From Pseudanabaena sp. SR411 (lineage in GTDB: Bacteria > Cyanobacteriota > Cyanobacteriia > Pseudanabaenales > Pseudanabaenaceae), in assembly GCF_002251945.1 (NCBI RefSeq), contig NZ_NDHW01000145.1, positions 1 through 48,045 of the forward strand: a DNA stretch of 48,045 nucleotides, given 5' to 3'. The notes below the pieces were generated by a model. It worked only from the letters and a program-made list of their open reading frames with translations, was not told the origin of the DNA and searched no databases. Made by a program: the position numbers and the translations under genes. Positions 25,964 to 34,014 of this stretch are shown here, one piece after another. The stretch's first letter is position 1. Every line of letters begins with the position of its first letter.

Positions 25964-26767
25964 ATGTATAAAAGTTTGTACTCATCTCACGATCGCATTT
26001 ACAACTTTGAAGAATTAAACTTTCCCACTGAAGGCGTAGAGTTTAAGCTAAATAAATTAGGCGATGACTTAGGCGATCACCTTGCTAGAAGACCATACAT
26101 AGCTTTCAATATGGTTTCTAGTGTTGATGGCAAAGCGACAACCTATGAGGGGAAGCTGACTGGGCTGGGATCGCGCCCCGATCGCCTGTTAATGAAACGT
26201 TTGCGATCGCAATTTGATGCGGTACTGGCTGGCGGTACGACGCTGCGCCAAGATGCCTTTATCCCCACCGTACCTCCCGAACTATTGGCAGAACGCCAAA
26301 AAAACTTTTCACAGCCTCAGCCCCTAGGTATTGTGATTAGTAACTCAGGGAAATTGCCAAGCGAGCATCGGTTTTGGAATGCTGGTAAAGATTTGCGCGT
26401 CGTCTTGGTTGGAGAAGATACTGTGGTCGAGTCATGGTTAGAGGAGAAAGCCCAAATTTTTCGATTCCCAACCAAGGATCACCAAATTGATTTAGGACAA
26501 GTATTAGCCATGCTATTTGAGAAGCTAGGGATCAAGCGTCTGTTAGTCGAAGGGGGGCCAGCGTTGAATTATTCACTCATCTCTCAAGGCTTAGCTGATG
26601 AATTATTTTTGACTGTATCTCCCCATATAGTCGGCGGTGTCGATAATATGACCGTTATTGGTGGCTCTGGCTATGGCTTGGGTGGCAATGATTTACCTAG
26701 TCTTCAATTGCGATCGCTATACCAGCATGAATCGGAGTTATTTTTACGCTATCAATTTCAAAGGTAG
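25964..26767 (+). CDS. RibD C-terminal-domain (DHFR-like) reductase
   Basis: This 267-residue protein matches the RibD_C/dihydrofolate-reductase-like family: RPYIAFNMVSSVDGKATT near residues 43-60, SQFDAVLAGGTTLRQDAF near 83-100, and LLVEGGPALNYSLISQGLADELFLTVSP near 195-222. RibD_C enzymes use NADPH to reduce the ribosylamino side chain of the riboflavin precursor. Here the deaminase domain is absent, so the protein is a stand-alone reductase or a related NADPH-dependent enzyme. The exact substrate is unknown. The gene is single and closes with a perfect hairpin shared with the convergent mogA/moaB-like gene. Confidence 0.87.
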   Translation: MYKSLYSSHDRIYNFEELNFPTEGVEFKLNKLGDDLGDHLARRPYIAFNMVSSVDGKATTYEGKLTGLGSRPDRLLMKRLRSQFDAVLAGGTTLRQDAFIPTVPPELLAERQKNFSQPQPLGIVISNSGKLPSEHRFWNAGKDLRVVLVGEDTVVESWLEEKAQIFRFPTKDHQIDLGQVLAMLFEKLGIKRLLVEGGPALNYSLISQGLADELFLTVSPHIVGGVDNMTVIGGSGYGLGGNDLPSLQLRSLYQHESELFLRYQFQR

Positions 26768-26777
26768 CCGCACCACC

Positions 26778-26818
26778 ATTAGATCAAAAGTCTGCCAAAG
26801 GCAGACTTTTGATCTAAT
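26778..26818. terminator. 19-bp perfect hairpin between convergent genes
   Basis: Arms 26778-26796 and 26800-26818 pair perfectly around AAA, overlapping the stop codon of the molybdopterin gene. It is a bidirectional terminator candidate. Confidence 0.85.
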
Positions 26819-27329
26819 GCAATCCCTTTAACTGGCGGACAAGATGAATAATTTCTGGCAAGATTAGCTTCTCGATCGCCAATTTCACCGCATTACTTGA
26901 TCCTGGAAGCGAAAAAACCAACTTACCTTGATAAATGCCTGCCTCCGATCTCGAAGCGATTGCCCTTGAGCCAACCTCTTGCCAACTCAGATAACGAAAC
27001 ATCTCGCCAAATCCGGGCAGTGTTTTTTCCAGTAAAGCGGCGATCTCATCATAGGTAGTATCTCTTGGCGCAATCCCCGTTCCACCATTAAGGATAATCG
27101 CGTCAAGATCAGCGATCGCTGCTAACTTATACATTTGGGCGCGGATCTCGTCAGGCTCATCCTTGACTAAGGTGTAGTAATCTAGCAAATGCCCTGCATT
27201 GGTCATCGACTGTTTAATAAAGTGACCACTTTTATCATTTTCTGGGGTACGGGTATCGCTGACAGTAATCACCGCAAAATGTACTTGGTAGGACGGTGGA
27301 TCGGGACAAGGATTTTGAGATTTAGTCAT
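26814..27329 (-). CDS. moaB: MogA/MoaB-family molybdenum cofactor protein
   Basis: This 171-residue protein has the MoCF-biosynthesis fold: FAVITVSDTRTPENDKSG near 18-36, AIILNGGTGIAPRDTTYDEI near 92-112, PGFGEMFRYLSWQEVGSRAIASR, and KLVFSLPGSSNAVKLA. These are the adenylyltransferase motifs (GGTG, SxxxR, GSxxA). The family adenylates molybdopterin before molybdate insertion, which supports nitrate reductase and other Mo-enzymes. Whether it acts as MogA or MoaB cannot be separated by sequence alone, and no other moa genes lie nearby. Confidence 0.88.
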   Translation of the reverse strand: MTKSQNPCPDPPSYQVHFAVITVSDTRTPENDKSGHFIKQSMTNAGHLLDYYTLVKDEPDEIRAQMYKLAAIADLDAIILNGGTGIAPRDTTYDEIAALLEKTLPGFGEMFRYLSWQEVGSRAIASRSEAGIYQGKLVFSLPGSSNAVKLAIEKLILPEIIHLVRQLKGLH

Positions 27330-27400
27330 AAATTTTGTTTGAGGATCGCAAATTAAATATATAGATCAGGATCTGGTTTAGTTGATAATTTGACCACTTC

Positions 27401-27459
27401 ATAAAGAACCAATTTTTGATGGTGCGGCTTTGCCGCGCCATCAAAAATTGGTTCTTTAT
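27401..27459. repeat. 28-bp inverted repeat
   Basis: Arms 27401-27428 and 27432-27459 pair around TTT, with one G.T-type mismatch. The stem contains GAACCAATTTTTGATGG and a GCGGC top. It lies between two minus-strand genes and could end the TIGR03643-family gene. Confidence 0.8.
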
Positions 27460-27473
27460 CTTACGGCGAAGCC

Positions 27474-27761
27474 CTAACTATTTTTAGATTTAGGCTTTTC
27501 TTGTTGACTACAACGAAATCTTTGGGACTCAGAGGTGATGGCATGTTTAGTTTTGCGACCGTTTACCCTTTCTCGCCACATCAGGAAAGATGAACGTTTC
27601 ATGGATTTACGCATGATTTTAATTACTTCAGTCTCGGAAATGCCAAATTGCTCGTGAATAGTATCAAAGGTGGTGCGGTCTTCCCATGCCATTTCCACAA
27701 TGCGATCAATATCAACCGTAGTGAGTGTTTTTAAAATCAGTTTATCCATATTAATCATCAA
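27474..27761 (-). CDS. TIGR03643/DUF2805-family protein
   Basis: This small protein (95 residues from 27761, or 91 from the ATG at 27749) contains a helix-turn-helix-like segment: RIVEMAWEDRTTFDTIHEQFGISETEVIKIMRKSMKRSSFLMWRERVNGRKTKH. This is characteristic of the DUF2805 family of short proteins found in cyanobacteria and Bacteroidetes. Its biochemical role is unknown; DNA binding is an inference from the HTH pattern. The ATG at 27749 gives the family start (MDKLILKTL). A C-terminal basic tail follows. It lies downstream of the DUF2325 gene on the same strand after a hairpin. Confidence 0.82.
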   Translation of the reverse strand: MMINMDKLILKTLTTVDIDRIVEMAWEDRTTFDTIHEQFGISETEVIKIMRKSMKRSSFLMWRERVNGRKTKHAITSESQRFRCSQQEKPKSKNS

Positions 27762-27773
27762 TCTATTTATGAG

Positions 27774-27802
27774 ATCATTGCCGCGCTTTGCGCGGCAATG
27801 AT
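27774..27802. repeat. 13-bp hairpin
   Basis: Arms 27774-27786 and 27790-27802 (core ATCATTGCCGCGC) pair perfectly around TTT. It sits between the DUF2325 stop at 27804 and the small-protein start, a possible attenuator or processing site. Confidence 0.7.
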
Positions 27803-27803
27803 T

Positions 27804-28835
27804 TTAGTTTTGCTTCCAATGACGTGCTAATTGTTTTGCTTTCAGTCCCGATTCGATTACTTCTAGTAGTCTGGTCATACCTGTAGTATTCACAATTTCA
27901 TAGGTTTTATTAGCCCGACGACAAGCCTCGATCGCTCTTTCGGTGAGTGAGTGGCTCGCATAACCTGTCACGATAATAATTAAATCACCACCAGAGATTT
28001 GGCTCTCTCCTTGTGCTGCAAGTTGTAAGCCATCCTGCTCGGTGTACCACATTAAATTAATTGCCGAATCACGCAACCGATTTTTTACAGCCGTTTGCAA
28101 GCGATCGTGTCCACCAAATACTAATACTTTGCCACTGAGGTCAGTGTACAAAGCAGGGCGCTTTTCTGACTTGCGATGTCTTGTTGTTGGTTGAACATCA
28201 GGGGCGCGATCAACACGGGAGCGATTTTCTAGAGCTTTGTTGTAAATAAAGGTGAGCGTTTGTTCATGGCTACCACGCAAACGAGCGACGGGGCCTTCTT
28301 CACTGTGGGAATTTATTTGATTGATCAGCGCCTCGACGACTTCTTCGAGTGCGCCGATCGCTTTTAAGTCATTGGCATATCCACGAACAGCGATCGAAGC
28401 ATCGGTAGCACTAAAGAAATCACGTTGTTCTTCGATCATTTCTAATAGATCAGCCTTTAATTCCAGTCGCCATTGAGCCGTTTGTTCCGTTATTCGTTCA
28501 TCTAGTAGTCTTTCTTCGCTCAAAATCAATTGGCGATCGGCAAGTTGAGCCGCTAGGGTAGGCGCTTCCGCAATTTCCTGTCGGATATCGGCAGCCTTTT
28601 TTTCTAGCCTTTGCTTAGTCTCGCTGTCTTGATGTGTGCCTTCGCGGCTATACTCTTGCAGCATCTGCTCAACTTTTGCCAGCAAAGGTTTCAATCTTGC
28701 TTCAATTTGGGCTACTGCTTCTTGAATTTGGCGATCGCGTTGCTGTTGTAGCCGATTTTGTTCTAACTCCACCTTTGCCATCGTCAGCAAATCGCTAACC
28801 GAAGCTTCCAGTTCATCTAATTCAGAAATATGCAT
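27804..28835 (-). CDS. Coiled-coil protein with a C-terminal DUF2325 domain
   Basis: This 343-residue protein starts with a long charged heptad-rich region (about 1-150: many Glu, Gln, Lys, Arg, with Leu at regular spacing), consistent with a coiled coil. The C-terminal domain (about 228-320) reads GKVLVFGGHDRLQTAVKNRL, then GGDLIIIVTGYASHSLTERAIEACRRANKTYEIVNTTGMTRLLE, matching the DUF2325 family. That family has a Rossmann-like fold and usually appears with regulatory or helical domains; the ligand is unknown. The ATG start is followed by the acidic segment ISELDELEASVSDLL. Its partner is not apparent. Confidence 0.8.
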   Translation of the reverse strand: MHISELDELEASVSDLLTMAKVELEQNRLQQQRDRQIQEAVAQIEARLKPLLAKVEQMLQEYSREGTHQDSETKQRLEKKAADIRQEIAEAPTLAAQLADRQLILSEERLLDERITEQTAQWRLELKADLLEMIEEQRDFFSATDASIAVRGYANDLKAIGALEEVVEALINQINSHSEEGPVARLRGSHEQTLTFIYNKALENRSRVDRAPDVQPTTRHRKSEKRPALYTDLSGKVLVFGGHDRLQTAVKNRLRDSAINLMWYTEQDGLQLAAQGESQISGGDLIIIVTGYASHSLTERAIEACRRANKTYEIVNTTGMTRLLEVIESGLKAKQLARHWKQN

Positions 28836-28978
28836 ATTTACTTAATATCTGCCTATATTTGCTTAATTTTAATAAGTCGAGAATAAGTCGTGAGAAATGA
28901 CGTGAATAAGTAATTATAAGAAGTTATCGTCACTAATCTCCAATGTAACCTCTTGCTTGCCTAAGTGTGTATAGTTTT

Positions 28979-29635
28979 ATGCTTCAAACCGATATCAATC
29001 CTGCCCCATATATTGATTACGCCCTATTAGATCCCGCTGCTAGTGATGAGCATGTGGATCGTGCTTGTGAAGAAGCTGATCGCTTTGGTTTTGCTAGCGT
29101 CTGTGTTTATCCTTGCAACGTCAAGCGCGTGACGGAAAGACTGCTCAAAACCAAGGTAGAAATTTGTACGGTGATTGGCTTTCCAAGTGGCGCAACCACG
29201 TCAAACGTTAAGCTTTATGAAGCAATGGAAGCGGTGGAAAATGGCGCAACGGAATTAGATGTTGTCATTAATTTTGGCTGGTTGAAAACTGGACAGACTA
29301 ATTTGTTACATCAAGACATTGCTCAAATCTGTGAAGAATCGGGCAAACCTGTCAAGGCAATTTTAGAATTGAGCTTACTCACTCCCGATGAGCAGGAACT
29401 CGCTGCCGAAGTTTGTATGGATGCAGGAGTCGCCTTTTTAAAAACAGGCACAGGCTGGGCGGGGGCTGCCACGATTGAAATGGTGAAATTTCTCAAGGAT
29501 ATTTCACGCGGCAAGGTTGGGATTAAGGCTTCAGGGGGAATTCGTACCAGAGAGCAGGCGATCGCCTTAATTGATGCAGGTGCAACTCGGATCGGCACAT
29601 CTCATGGTGTAGCGATCGCCCGTGAAAAAATTTAA
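28979..29635 (+). CDS. deoC: Deoxyribose-phosphate aldolase
   Basis: DeoC cleaves 2-deoxyribose 5-phosphate to glyceraldehyde 3-phosphate and acetaldehyde in nucleoside catabolism. The protein is 218 residues from the ATG at 28979; a GTG at 28967 would add four. The TIM barrel has [11 protein letters not shown] at the N-terminus, [50 protein letters not shown] with the Schiff-base lysine, and [11 protein letters not shown]. All key residues are present. It stands alone, but the nucleoside-type importer operon at 10.8-15.8 kb would feed such a pathway. Confidence 0.96.
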   Translation: MLQTDINPAPYIDYALLDPAASDEHVDRACEEADRFGFASVCVYPCNVKRVTERLLKTKVEICTVIGFPSGATTSNVKLYEAMEAVENGATELDVVINFGWLKTGQTNLLHQDIAQICEESGKPVKAILELSLLTPDEQELAAEVCMDAGVAFLKTGTGWAGAATIEMVKFLKDISRGKVGIKASGGIRTREQAIALIDAGATRIGTSHGVAIAREKI

Positions 29636-29673
29636 TTAATAAAAAGCCAAGCTCTGTTTGGCTTCTTATAGCA

Positions 29674-29790
29674 ATATAGCTATAGACATTCTTGTTAGGA
29701 CATAAAACCCAAATAGTGTGAGGCGGCGCGAAGCGCCGCCTCACACTATTTGGGTTTTGATTTGTTCTGATACAGGTGGCTATAGCTATA
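29674..29790. repeat. Dispersed palindromic element, second copy
   Basis: This is nearly identical over about 115 bp to the element at 6051-6168: same TATAGCTATAG edge, CATTCTTGTTAGGACATAAAA, the palindrome around GTGAGGCGGCGC, and the right edge GGTGGCTATAGCTATA. The visible differences are the loop (GAA here, TTT there) and two single bases. It fills part of the 393-bp gap between deoC and the next gene. A second hairpin (29829-29879) follows, and nothing else is recognisable before about 30000. Confidence 0.85.
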
Positions 29791-29828
29791 CAAAAGATAG
29801 TTACAGCCTATTGAGGCTTTGAGTAGTA

Positions 29829-29879
29829 CAGATAAATTTTTGGAAGCGGTGCGGAGCGCCGCTTCCAAAAATTTATCTG
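29829..29879. repeat. 21-bp inverted repeat
   Basis: Arms 29829-29849 and 29859-29879 pair perfectly around a 9-nt loop containing GCGGAGC; the stem contains CAGATAAATTTTTGGAAGCGG. It is similar in style to the other hairpins but different in arm sequence. Confidence 0.75.
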
Positions 29880-30028
29880 GGGTTTAATTAAGCACAAAGC
29901 GCTGTAGGACATAAAAACTTACACTGCAATATTCTGAAGTTATAACAATCCGAAAAAATTTAGGTGTAAATTTTACCTTGTTAATATGGGAGGCATAAAA
30001 TAAAAATATAAACATCAAAATCTAAGCT

Positions 30029-30538
30029 GTGATACCAACTCTTGATGTCAAATATGCTTATTCAATGGGTCTGGGAATAATCATTGCCCTGACAGGTGTA
30101 TCCCTATGGCAACGTTTGACAACACATCCACCCCGTGATATCCCCGAAAATACTGAAGCCGTCAAGGTAATCATTCCCCCTTTACCTGCTACTTTTACGC
30201 GCCCAAACCTCAATGATGGTGAAAATATCGGCAGTCTCCGCGTTGGCAATCGTACCGATCGCTCCGTGCGGATTGTTCTATTTTCGCGAGTTACCTCCCA
30301 AAATGTGTGGCAAGCAATCGAGCCTCTGAATTGGGACTTTGCCCCCAATGAAGGTGGTAAAGAGGGTTTATTGCTATCTTTGCCAAATTATAAAATTGCG
30401 ATCGGTAAAGGCGATGTAATTTTTGCCTTTGCCACCGATGGCTCCCGCACTTACTGGGGACCCAATATTGTTGGTGAAACCGATGCTCCGTTTTGGGATA
30501 GCCAAAACAAAGAATGGAGCATGGTATTGCAACCATAA
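30029..30538 (+). CDS. Hypothetical membrane-anchored protein
   Basis: I do not recognise this 169-residue protein. The frame starts with a GTG at 30029; an ATG at 30065 is possible. One membrane helix is predicted near residues 12-28 (MGLGIIIALTGVSLW), followed by a Pro-rich hinge. A soluble domain (about 60-169) has short beta-type repeats (GSLRVGNRTDRSVRIVLFS, then NYKIAIGKGDVIFAFATDGSRTYWGPNIVG). It should be a single-pass protein facing the periplasm or lumen. It converges on the 30575-31678 gene, sharing a perfect terminator-like hairpin. Confidence 0.7.
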   Translation: MIPTLDVKYAYSMGLGIIIALTGVSLWQRLTTHPPRDIPENTEAVKVIIPPLPATFTRPNLNDGENIGSLRVGNRTDRSVRIVLFSRVTSQNVWQAIEPLNWDFAPNEGGKEGLLLSLPNYKIAIGKGDVIFAFATDGSRTYWGPNIVGETDAPFWDSQNKEWSMVLQP

Positions 30539-30574
30539 AAAATAACCTCTCGCGTTGCGAGAGGTTATTTTTTA
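30536..30574. terminator. 18-bp perfect hairpin between convergent genes
   Basis: Arms 30536-30553 and 30557-30574 pair perfectly around GTT, with a GC-rich top (CCTCTCGC) and A/T-rich ends that give a U tract in both directions. It is the clearest bidirectional Rho-independent terminator in the window and overlaps both stop codons. Confidence 0.92.
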
Positions 30575-31678
30575 GCTATCAGTAGGCTCTTTGCGCTTAA
30601 TCAATGGCTTCGGCACAGGTGGACGATCTTCCGAAGAAAATCTGGGCCGTGGCGGATAAAAAGTACCATCACCACCATCACCTGTATAGGATGGCTTAAA
30701 TGGGCGATCACTATAGGGGCGATCGTTGTACTTCCTCGGCGCAAACTTGCCACCACCGCTAGGACGACCCTTAAATTGCGATCCACGCTTACCCTTATAA
30801 GGAATAATCCCAATAAATTCACCATCAATAATCGTCAAAACATCCCCTTGACGTTGCACATTCACACTCCAGAACTGACCAACGGCATCAGTTGGTAGCA
30901 ACCCTGTAAGACGAACCTTGAACTTGCTATATTCTTTAGTGACTTTATCTTTTTGCTTGTCAAACTTCTGCTCAGTGCGGCGTACCTTAACAATTACTGA
31001 ATTATCTTCAGTAGACTGACTAGAGATCTCGCCCCGTACCGAGAAATAACCATCCTCAACGTTAGGATCAATGGGTATATCAGTTTTTCCAAGTTCAACA
31101 GGAGCCCACACGCCAGATATCTGAACATGTAATTTGCCTGCCTTGTCATTGGTGCGCGGATAGACTACCCATAAATATTCGCGATCGCTTTCTAGACGCT
31201 TTTTAACAATCGAAATAATCTTGCCAAGTAGTACGGCATCAACTTGAGAACCATCGGTTGTGAGGATATGCCCTTTGGCAAAGTTATCTTCATTAGCAAC
31301 ATATTTCCCATAGATTACGCCGATCGCTCGGTACTGAAATGGCTCTGTTGCGGCTGGAATTGGCTGTAAACAGACTTTATTTTCTTTAAAATCTTCAGAT
31401 TGATTATCTATAGATGCTTGACTATCACCAGTACGAATTAAGTTAGGATTTTTAACTTTTAAAGCAGCAGGAATAATCTTGGGAACAGGTTTAACTGTAT
31501 CCTCGTTTTGTTGCGATGACTTTTGCTCTTCAGCCTGAGTAGACTCTGGAGACTTGGGAGCGATAACTTTGACAACTTCTAGTTTAGGCAAATCTTTAAT
31601 CGGAGGTTTAGGTGTAACAGATCTTGGTAGTTTACTATTTGAGTCATCGGATTGGCTGGACTTATTGATTTTACTCAT
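30572..31678 (-). CDS. Conserved hypothetical protein with low-complexity ends
   Basis: The 368-residue protein has three parts. Residues 1-100 are Pro/Lys/Ser/Gln-rich and probably disordered. About 115-275 is a folded part (YRAIGVIYGKYVANEDNFAKG, LWVVYPRTNDKAGKLHVQISGVW, FSVRGEISSQSTED, FKVRLTGLLPTDAVGQFWSVNVQRQGDVLTII) whose alternating strands suggest OB-like or beta-rich domains. About 285-368 is an Arg/Gly/Pro/Tyr-rich tail with RGSQFKGRPSGGGKF and repeats of DRP. The RG-rich tail is like that of RNA-binding proteins, so nucleic-acid binding is a guess. The ATG start is followed by the disordered part. It stands alone. Confidence 0.72.
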   Translation of the reverse strand: MSKINKSSQSDDSNSKLPRSVTPKPPIKDLPKLEVVKVIAPKSPESTQAEEQKSSQQNEDTVKPVPKIIPAALKVKNPNLIRTGDSQASIDNQSEDFKENKVCLQPIPAATEPFQYRAIGVIYGKYVANEDNFAKGHILTTDGSQVDAVLLGKIISIVKKRLESDREYLWVVYPRTNDKAGKLHVQISGVWAPVELGKTDIPIDPNVEDGYFSVRGEISSQSTEDNSVIVKVRRTEQKFDKQKDKVTKEYSKFKVRLTGLLPTDAVGQFWSVNVQRQGDVLTIIDGEFIGIIPYKGKRGSQFKGRPSGGGKFAPRKYNDRPYSDRPFKPSYTGDGGDGTFYPPRPRFSSEDRPPVPKPLIKRKEPTDS

Positions 31679-31934
31679 CTGAACCTCCAGAAAAATAAGT
31701 TGTCTAATGCGGACTAGACCTTACTAAGCAATTGCTAGAAAAATATGTTAATCAATATTGAATTTACTCTTAAATACAGCCTGTATAAAAAAGAGTTCTA
31801 ATTGAAATATACCTCAGTTAAACCTGAGATAAACCCACATTTAAAACCTACCTAAACTAAGTTCCGCAAAAAAATGAAATATCTAGGTAGTCTAACTTAT
31901 CCCCTTGCTAATTAGCTTTGTGGCTTTAGTTTGG

Positions 31935-31950
31935 TTAGCAATATTGCTAA
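31935..31950. promoter_or_regulatory. Perfect 16-bp palindrome in a divergent intergenic region
   Basis: TTAGCAATATTGCTAA is an exact inverted repeat with no spacer. It lies in the 720-bp gap between the divergently transcribed 30572-31678 gene and gnd. This spacing and symmetry fit a dimeric-repressor operator. The same gap also has a short CTGTGAA...TTCACAG hairpin (32022-32050) and the element at 32109-32165. No coding region is seen in the gap. Confidence 0.4.
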
Positions 31951-32108
31951 ATTTAGCTTTAGTTAAAGATATAGATTTAGACATCTTAACTAAACTAAGC
32001 ATACACCGTTATAAGTCAGACCTGTGAATAGTTCCCTGAATGCTTCACAGAATTTCATGGTAATCATACATAAACTGTCTTACTGACAGCGCTTTGCCCT
32101 CAAAACCA

Positions 32109-32165
32109 CCCCAAGGAATTTCTTGAAAGTATTGTTTCGCAATACTTTCAAGAAATTCCTTGGGG
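32109..32165. repeat. 26-bp inverted repeat, TTGAAAGTATTG variant
   Basis: Arms 32109-32134 and 32140-32165 pair perfectly around a short loop. The left flank reads ACAGCGCTTTGCCCTC, as at 9673 and 24464. The inner sequence differs from other family members but both arms changed together. Confidence 0.8.
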
Positions 32166-32399
32166 TTTATATAGCAATTATCGATCAATTAAAGCGCCAC
32201 AACTTTTTGGGGCTTTATATTCAATTTCGTCTAGCTACTTAGCACTTTTGAGGCTGATGGTATTAAGGATTTACAAAGGATTTGCGATCCCCGCTAAATC
32301 AGCGCTTACGATACCTTTGTCCTTAAGTTCAGTAAAAACTGACTTTACTTTGGGAATGCATCATATTGTTCATGGACGTTCATGAATAGAGAGGATTTT

Positions 32400-33824
32400 A
32401 TGGCATCTGACAAGCAAAATTTTGGATTGATTGGTTTGGCGGTGATGGGTGAAAACCTTGCTCTAAACATTGAGCGCAATGGGTTTTCGATGAGTGTTTA
32501 TAACCGTAGTCGCGACAAAACCGATAAGTTTTTAGCAACCCGCGCTGCTGGTAAAAATTTCAAAGGTACATTTACGATCGCTGATTTTGTTGCATCCCTA
32601 GAGCGTCCCCGCAAAATGTTGATCATGGTTAAGGCGGGAGCGCCAGTTGATGCAGTTATCAAAGAGCTAATTCCCTTTTTGGATGAAGGTGACATTATCA
32701 TTGATGGCGGTAACTCGCTCTATGACGACACCGATCGCCGCACCGTGGAGCTTGAGGCAATTAATCTCAAATTCATTGGCATGGGCGTAAGTGGAGGTGA
32801 AGAAGGCGCGCTTAATGGTCCCAGCATGATGCCTGGTGGGCAAAAGTCAGCCTATGCTGAGATTGAGCCAATCGTGACTAAGATCGCGGCTCAAGTCGAT
32901 GATGGCGCTTGTGTAACCTACATCGGTAAGGGTAGTGCGGGGCATTACGTCAAAATGGTGCATAACGGCATTGAGTATGGCGATATGCAGTTGATTGCTG
33001 AAGCTTATGATTTGCTCAGTACTGGTTTGGGCTTGACGGCGAGTGAGCTGCATGAAACCTTTACCGCTTGGAAAAGCTCAGAGCTTGATTCTTATCTAAT
33101 CGATATCACGACGGATATTTTTACGAAGATTGACGATCTCACTGGAGATGCGTTGGTCAATAAAATTCTTGATGCGGCTGGGCAAAAGGGGACAGGTAAA
33201 TGGACGGTACAGAGTGCCTTTGATTTGGGTGTACCGATCCCCACGATGATCGCGGCGGTGACTGCAAGGGTGATGTCTTCTTACAAAGAAGAGCGGGTTG
33301 CAGCCTCGAAGGTGTTAATCAGTTCGACTTCTGGTAAGTATGAAGGCGATCGCCAAGAATTTATTGATGCGGTACGTGATGCGCTGTACTGTTCCAAAAT
33401 TTGTTCTTATGCTCAAGGTATGGCTCTACTTGGTGCGGCTTCCCGTGACTTTGGTTATGACTTGAATCTAGGTGAAATTGCCCGTATTTGGAAAGGTGGT
33501 TGCATTATCCGTGCGGCTTTCCTTGACAAGATCAAGCTTGCATTTCAGCGCAATGCTCAACTACCTAACCTGTTAGTTGATCCCGATTTCAAGCAGACGA
33601 TTTTGACTAAAGAAGCAGCATGGCGCAAGGTGGTTATGGCGGCAGCGCAGTTGGGTATTCCGATCCCTGCGTTTAGTGCGTCTCTTGATTACTTCGATAG
33701 TTATCGTCGCGATCGCCTACCTCAAAACTTGACTCAGGCTCAGCGCGATTACTTCGGCGCTCACACCTATGAGCGCACTGATAAGCCCAGAGGCGAATTC
33801 TTCCACACTGAGTGGATGAAGTAA
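32400..33824 (+). CDS. gnd: 6-phosphogluconate dehydrogenase (decarboxylating)
   Basis: Gnd oxidatively decarboxylates 6-phosphogluconate to ribulose 5-phosphate with NADP in the oxidative pentose phosphate pathway. It is 474 residues from the ATG at 32400, which follows GAGAGG by 5 nt; an in-frame ATG at 32382 would add six. The N-terminal Rossmann motif is [15 protein letters not shown], followed by [27 protein letters not shown], and the substrate-binding block [40 protein letters not shown] and the C-terminal helical domain with [16 protein letters not shown] and [17 protein letters not shown] are intact. It probably supplies NADPH in the dark. A perfect hairpin at 33913-33953 follows. 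Confidence 0.98.
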   Translation: MASDKQNFGLIGLAVMGENLALNIERNGFSMSVYNRSRDKTDKFLATRAAGKNFKGTFTIADFVASLERPRKMLIMVKAGAPVDAVIKELIPFLDEGDIIIDGGNSLYDDTDRRTVELEAINLKFIGMGVSGGEEGALNGPSMMPGGQKSAYAEIEPIVTKIAAQVDDGACVTYIGKGSAGHYVKMVHNGIEYGDMQLIAEAYDLLSTGLGLTASELHETFTAWKSSELDSYLIDITTDIFTKIDDLTGDALVNKILDAAGQKGTGKWTVQSAFDLGVPIPTMIAAVTARVMSSYKEERVAASKVLISSTSGKYEGDRQEFIDAVRDALYCSKICSYAQGMALLGAASRDFGYDLNLGEIARIWKGGCIIRAAFLDKIKLAFQRNAQLPNLLVDPDFKQTILTKEAAWRKVVMAAAQLGIPIPAFSASLDYFDSYRRDRLPQNLTQAQRDYFGAHTYERTDKPRGEFFHTEWMK

Positions 33825-33912
33825 TCTGTACTTAATCATTTTAGTTAAGACAAATAATCTAATTAATCGGGGTGATTTATTCAATTGTCCCGATCTTTAA
33901 AACTGCCACAAA

Positions 33913-33953
33913 AAATCTCGACACATCTAAAATTTTTAGATGTGTCGAGATTT
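33913..33953. terminator. 20-bp perfect hairpin downstream of gnd
   Basis: Arms 33913-33932 and 33934-33953 (core AAATCTCGACACATCTAAAA) pair perfectly with one central T and are followed by TTTC. It is a probable gnd terminator. Confidence 0.8.
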
Positions 33954-34014
33954 CTTTCTATAGAACGAAAGCAACCACCTATCAAAAACTGATCTAAAGT
34001 CCAGAGAACTAACC

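Noticed and set aside
31679-32399. Possible tRNA or known structured RNA in the long gap
   Set aside because: I found no cloverleaf, no T-loop GGTTCRA motif and no riboswitch core; only palindromes can be supported.
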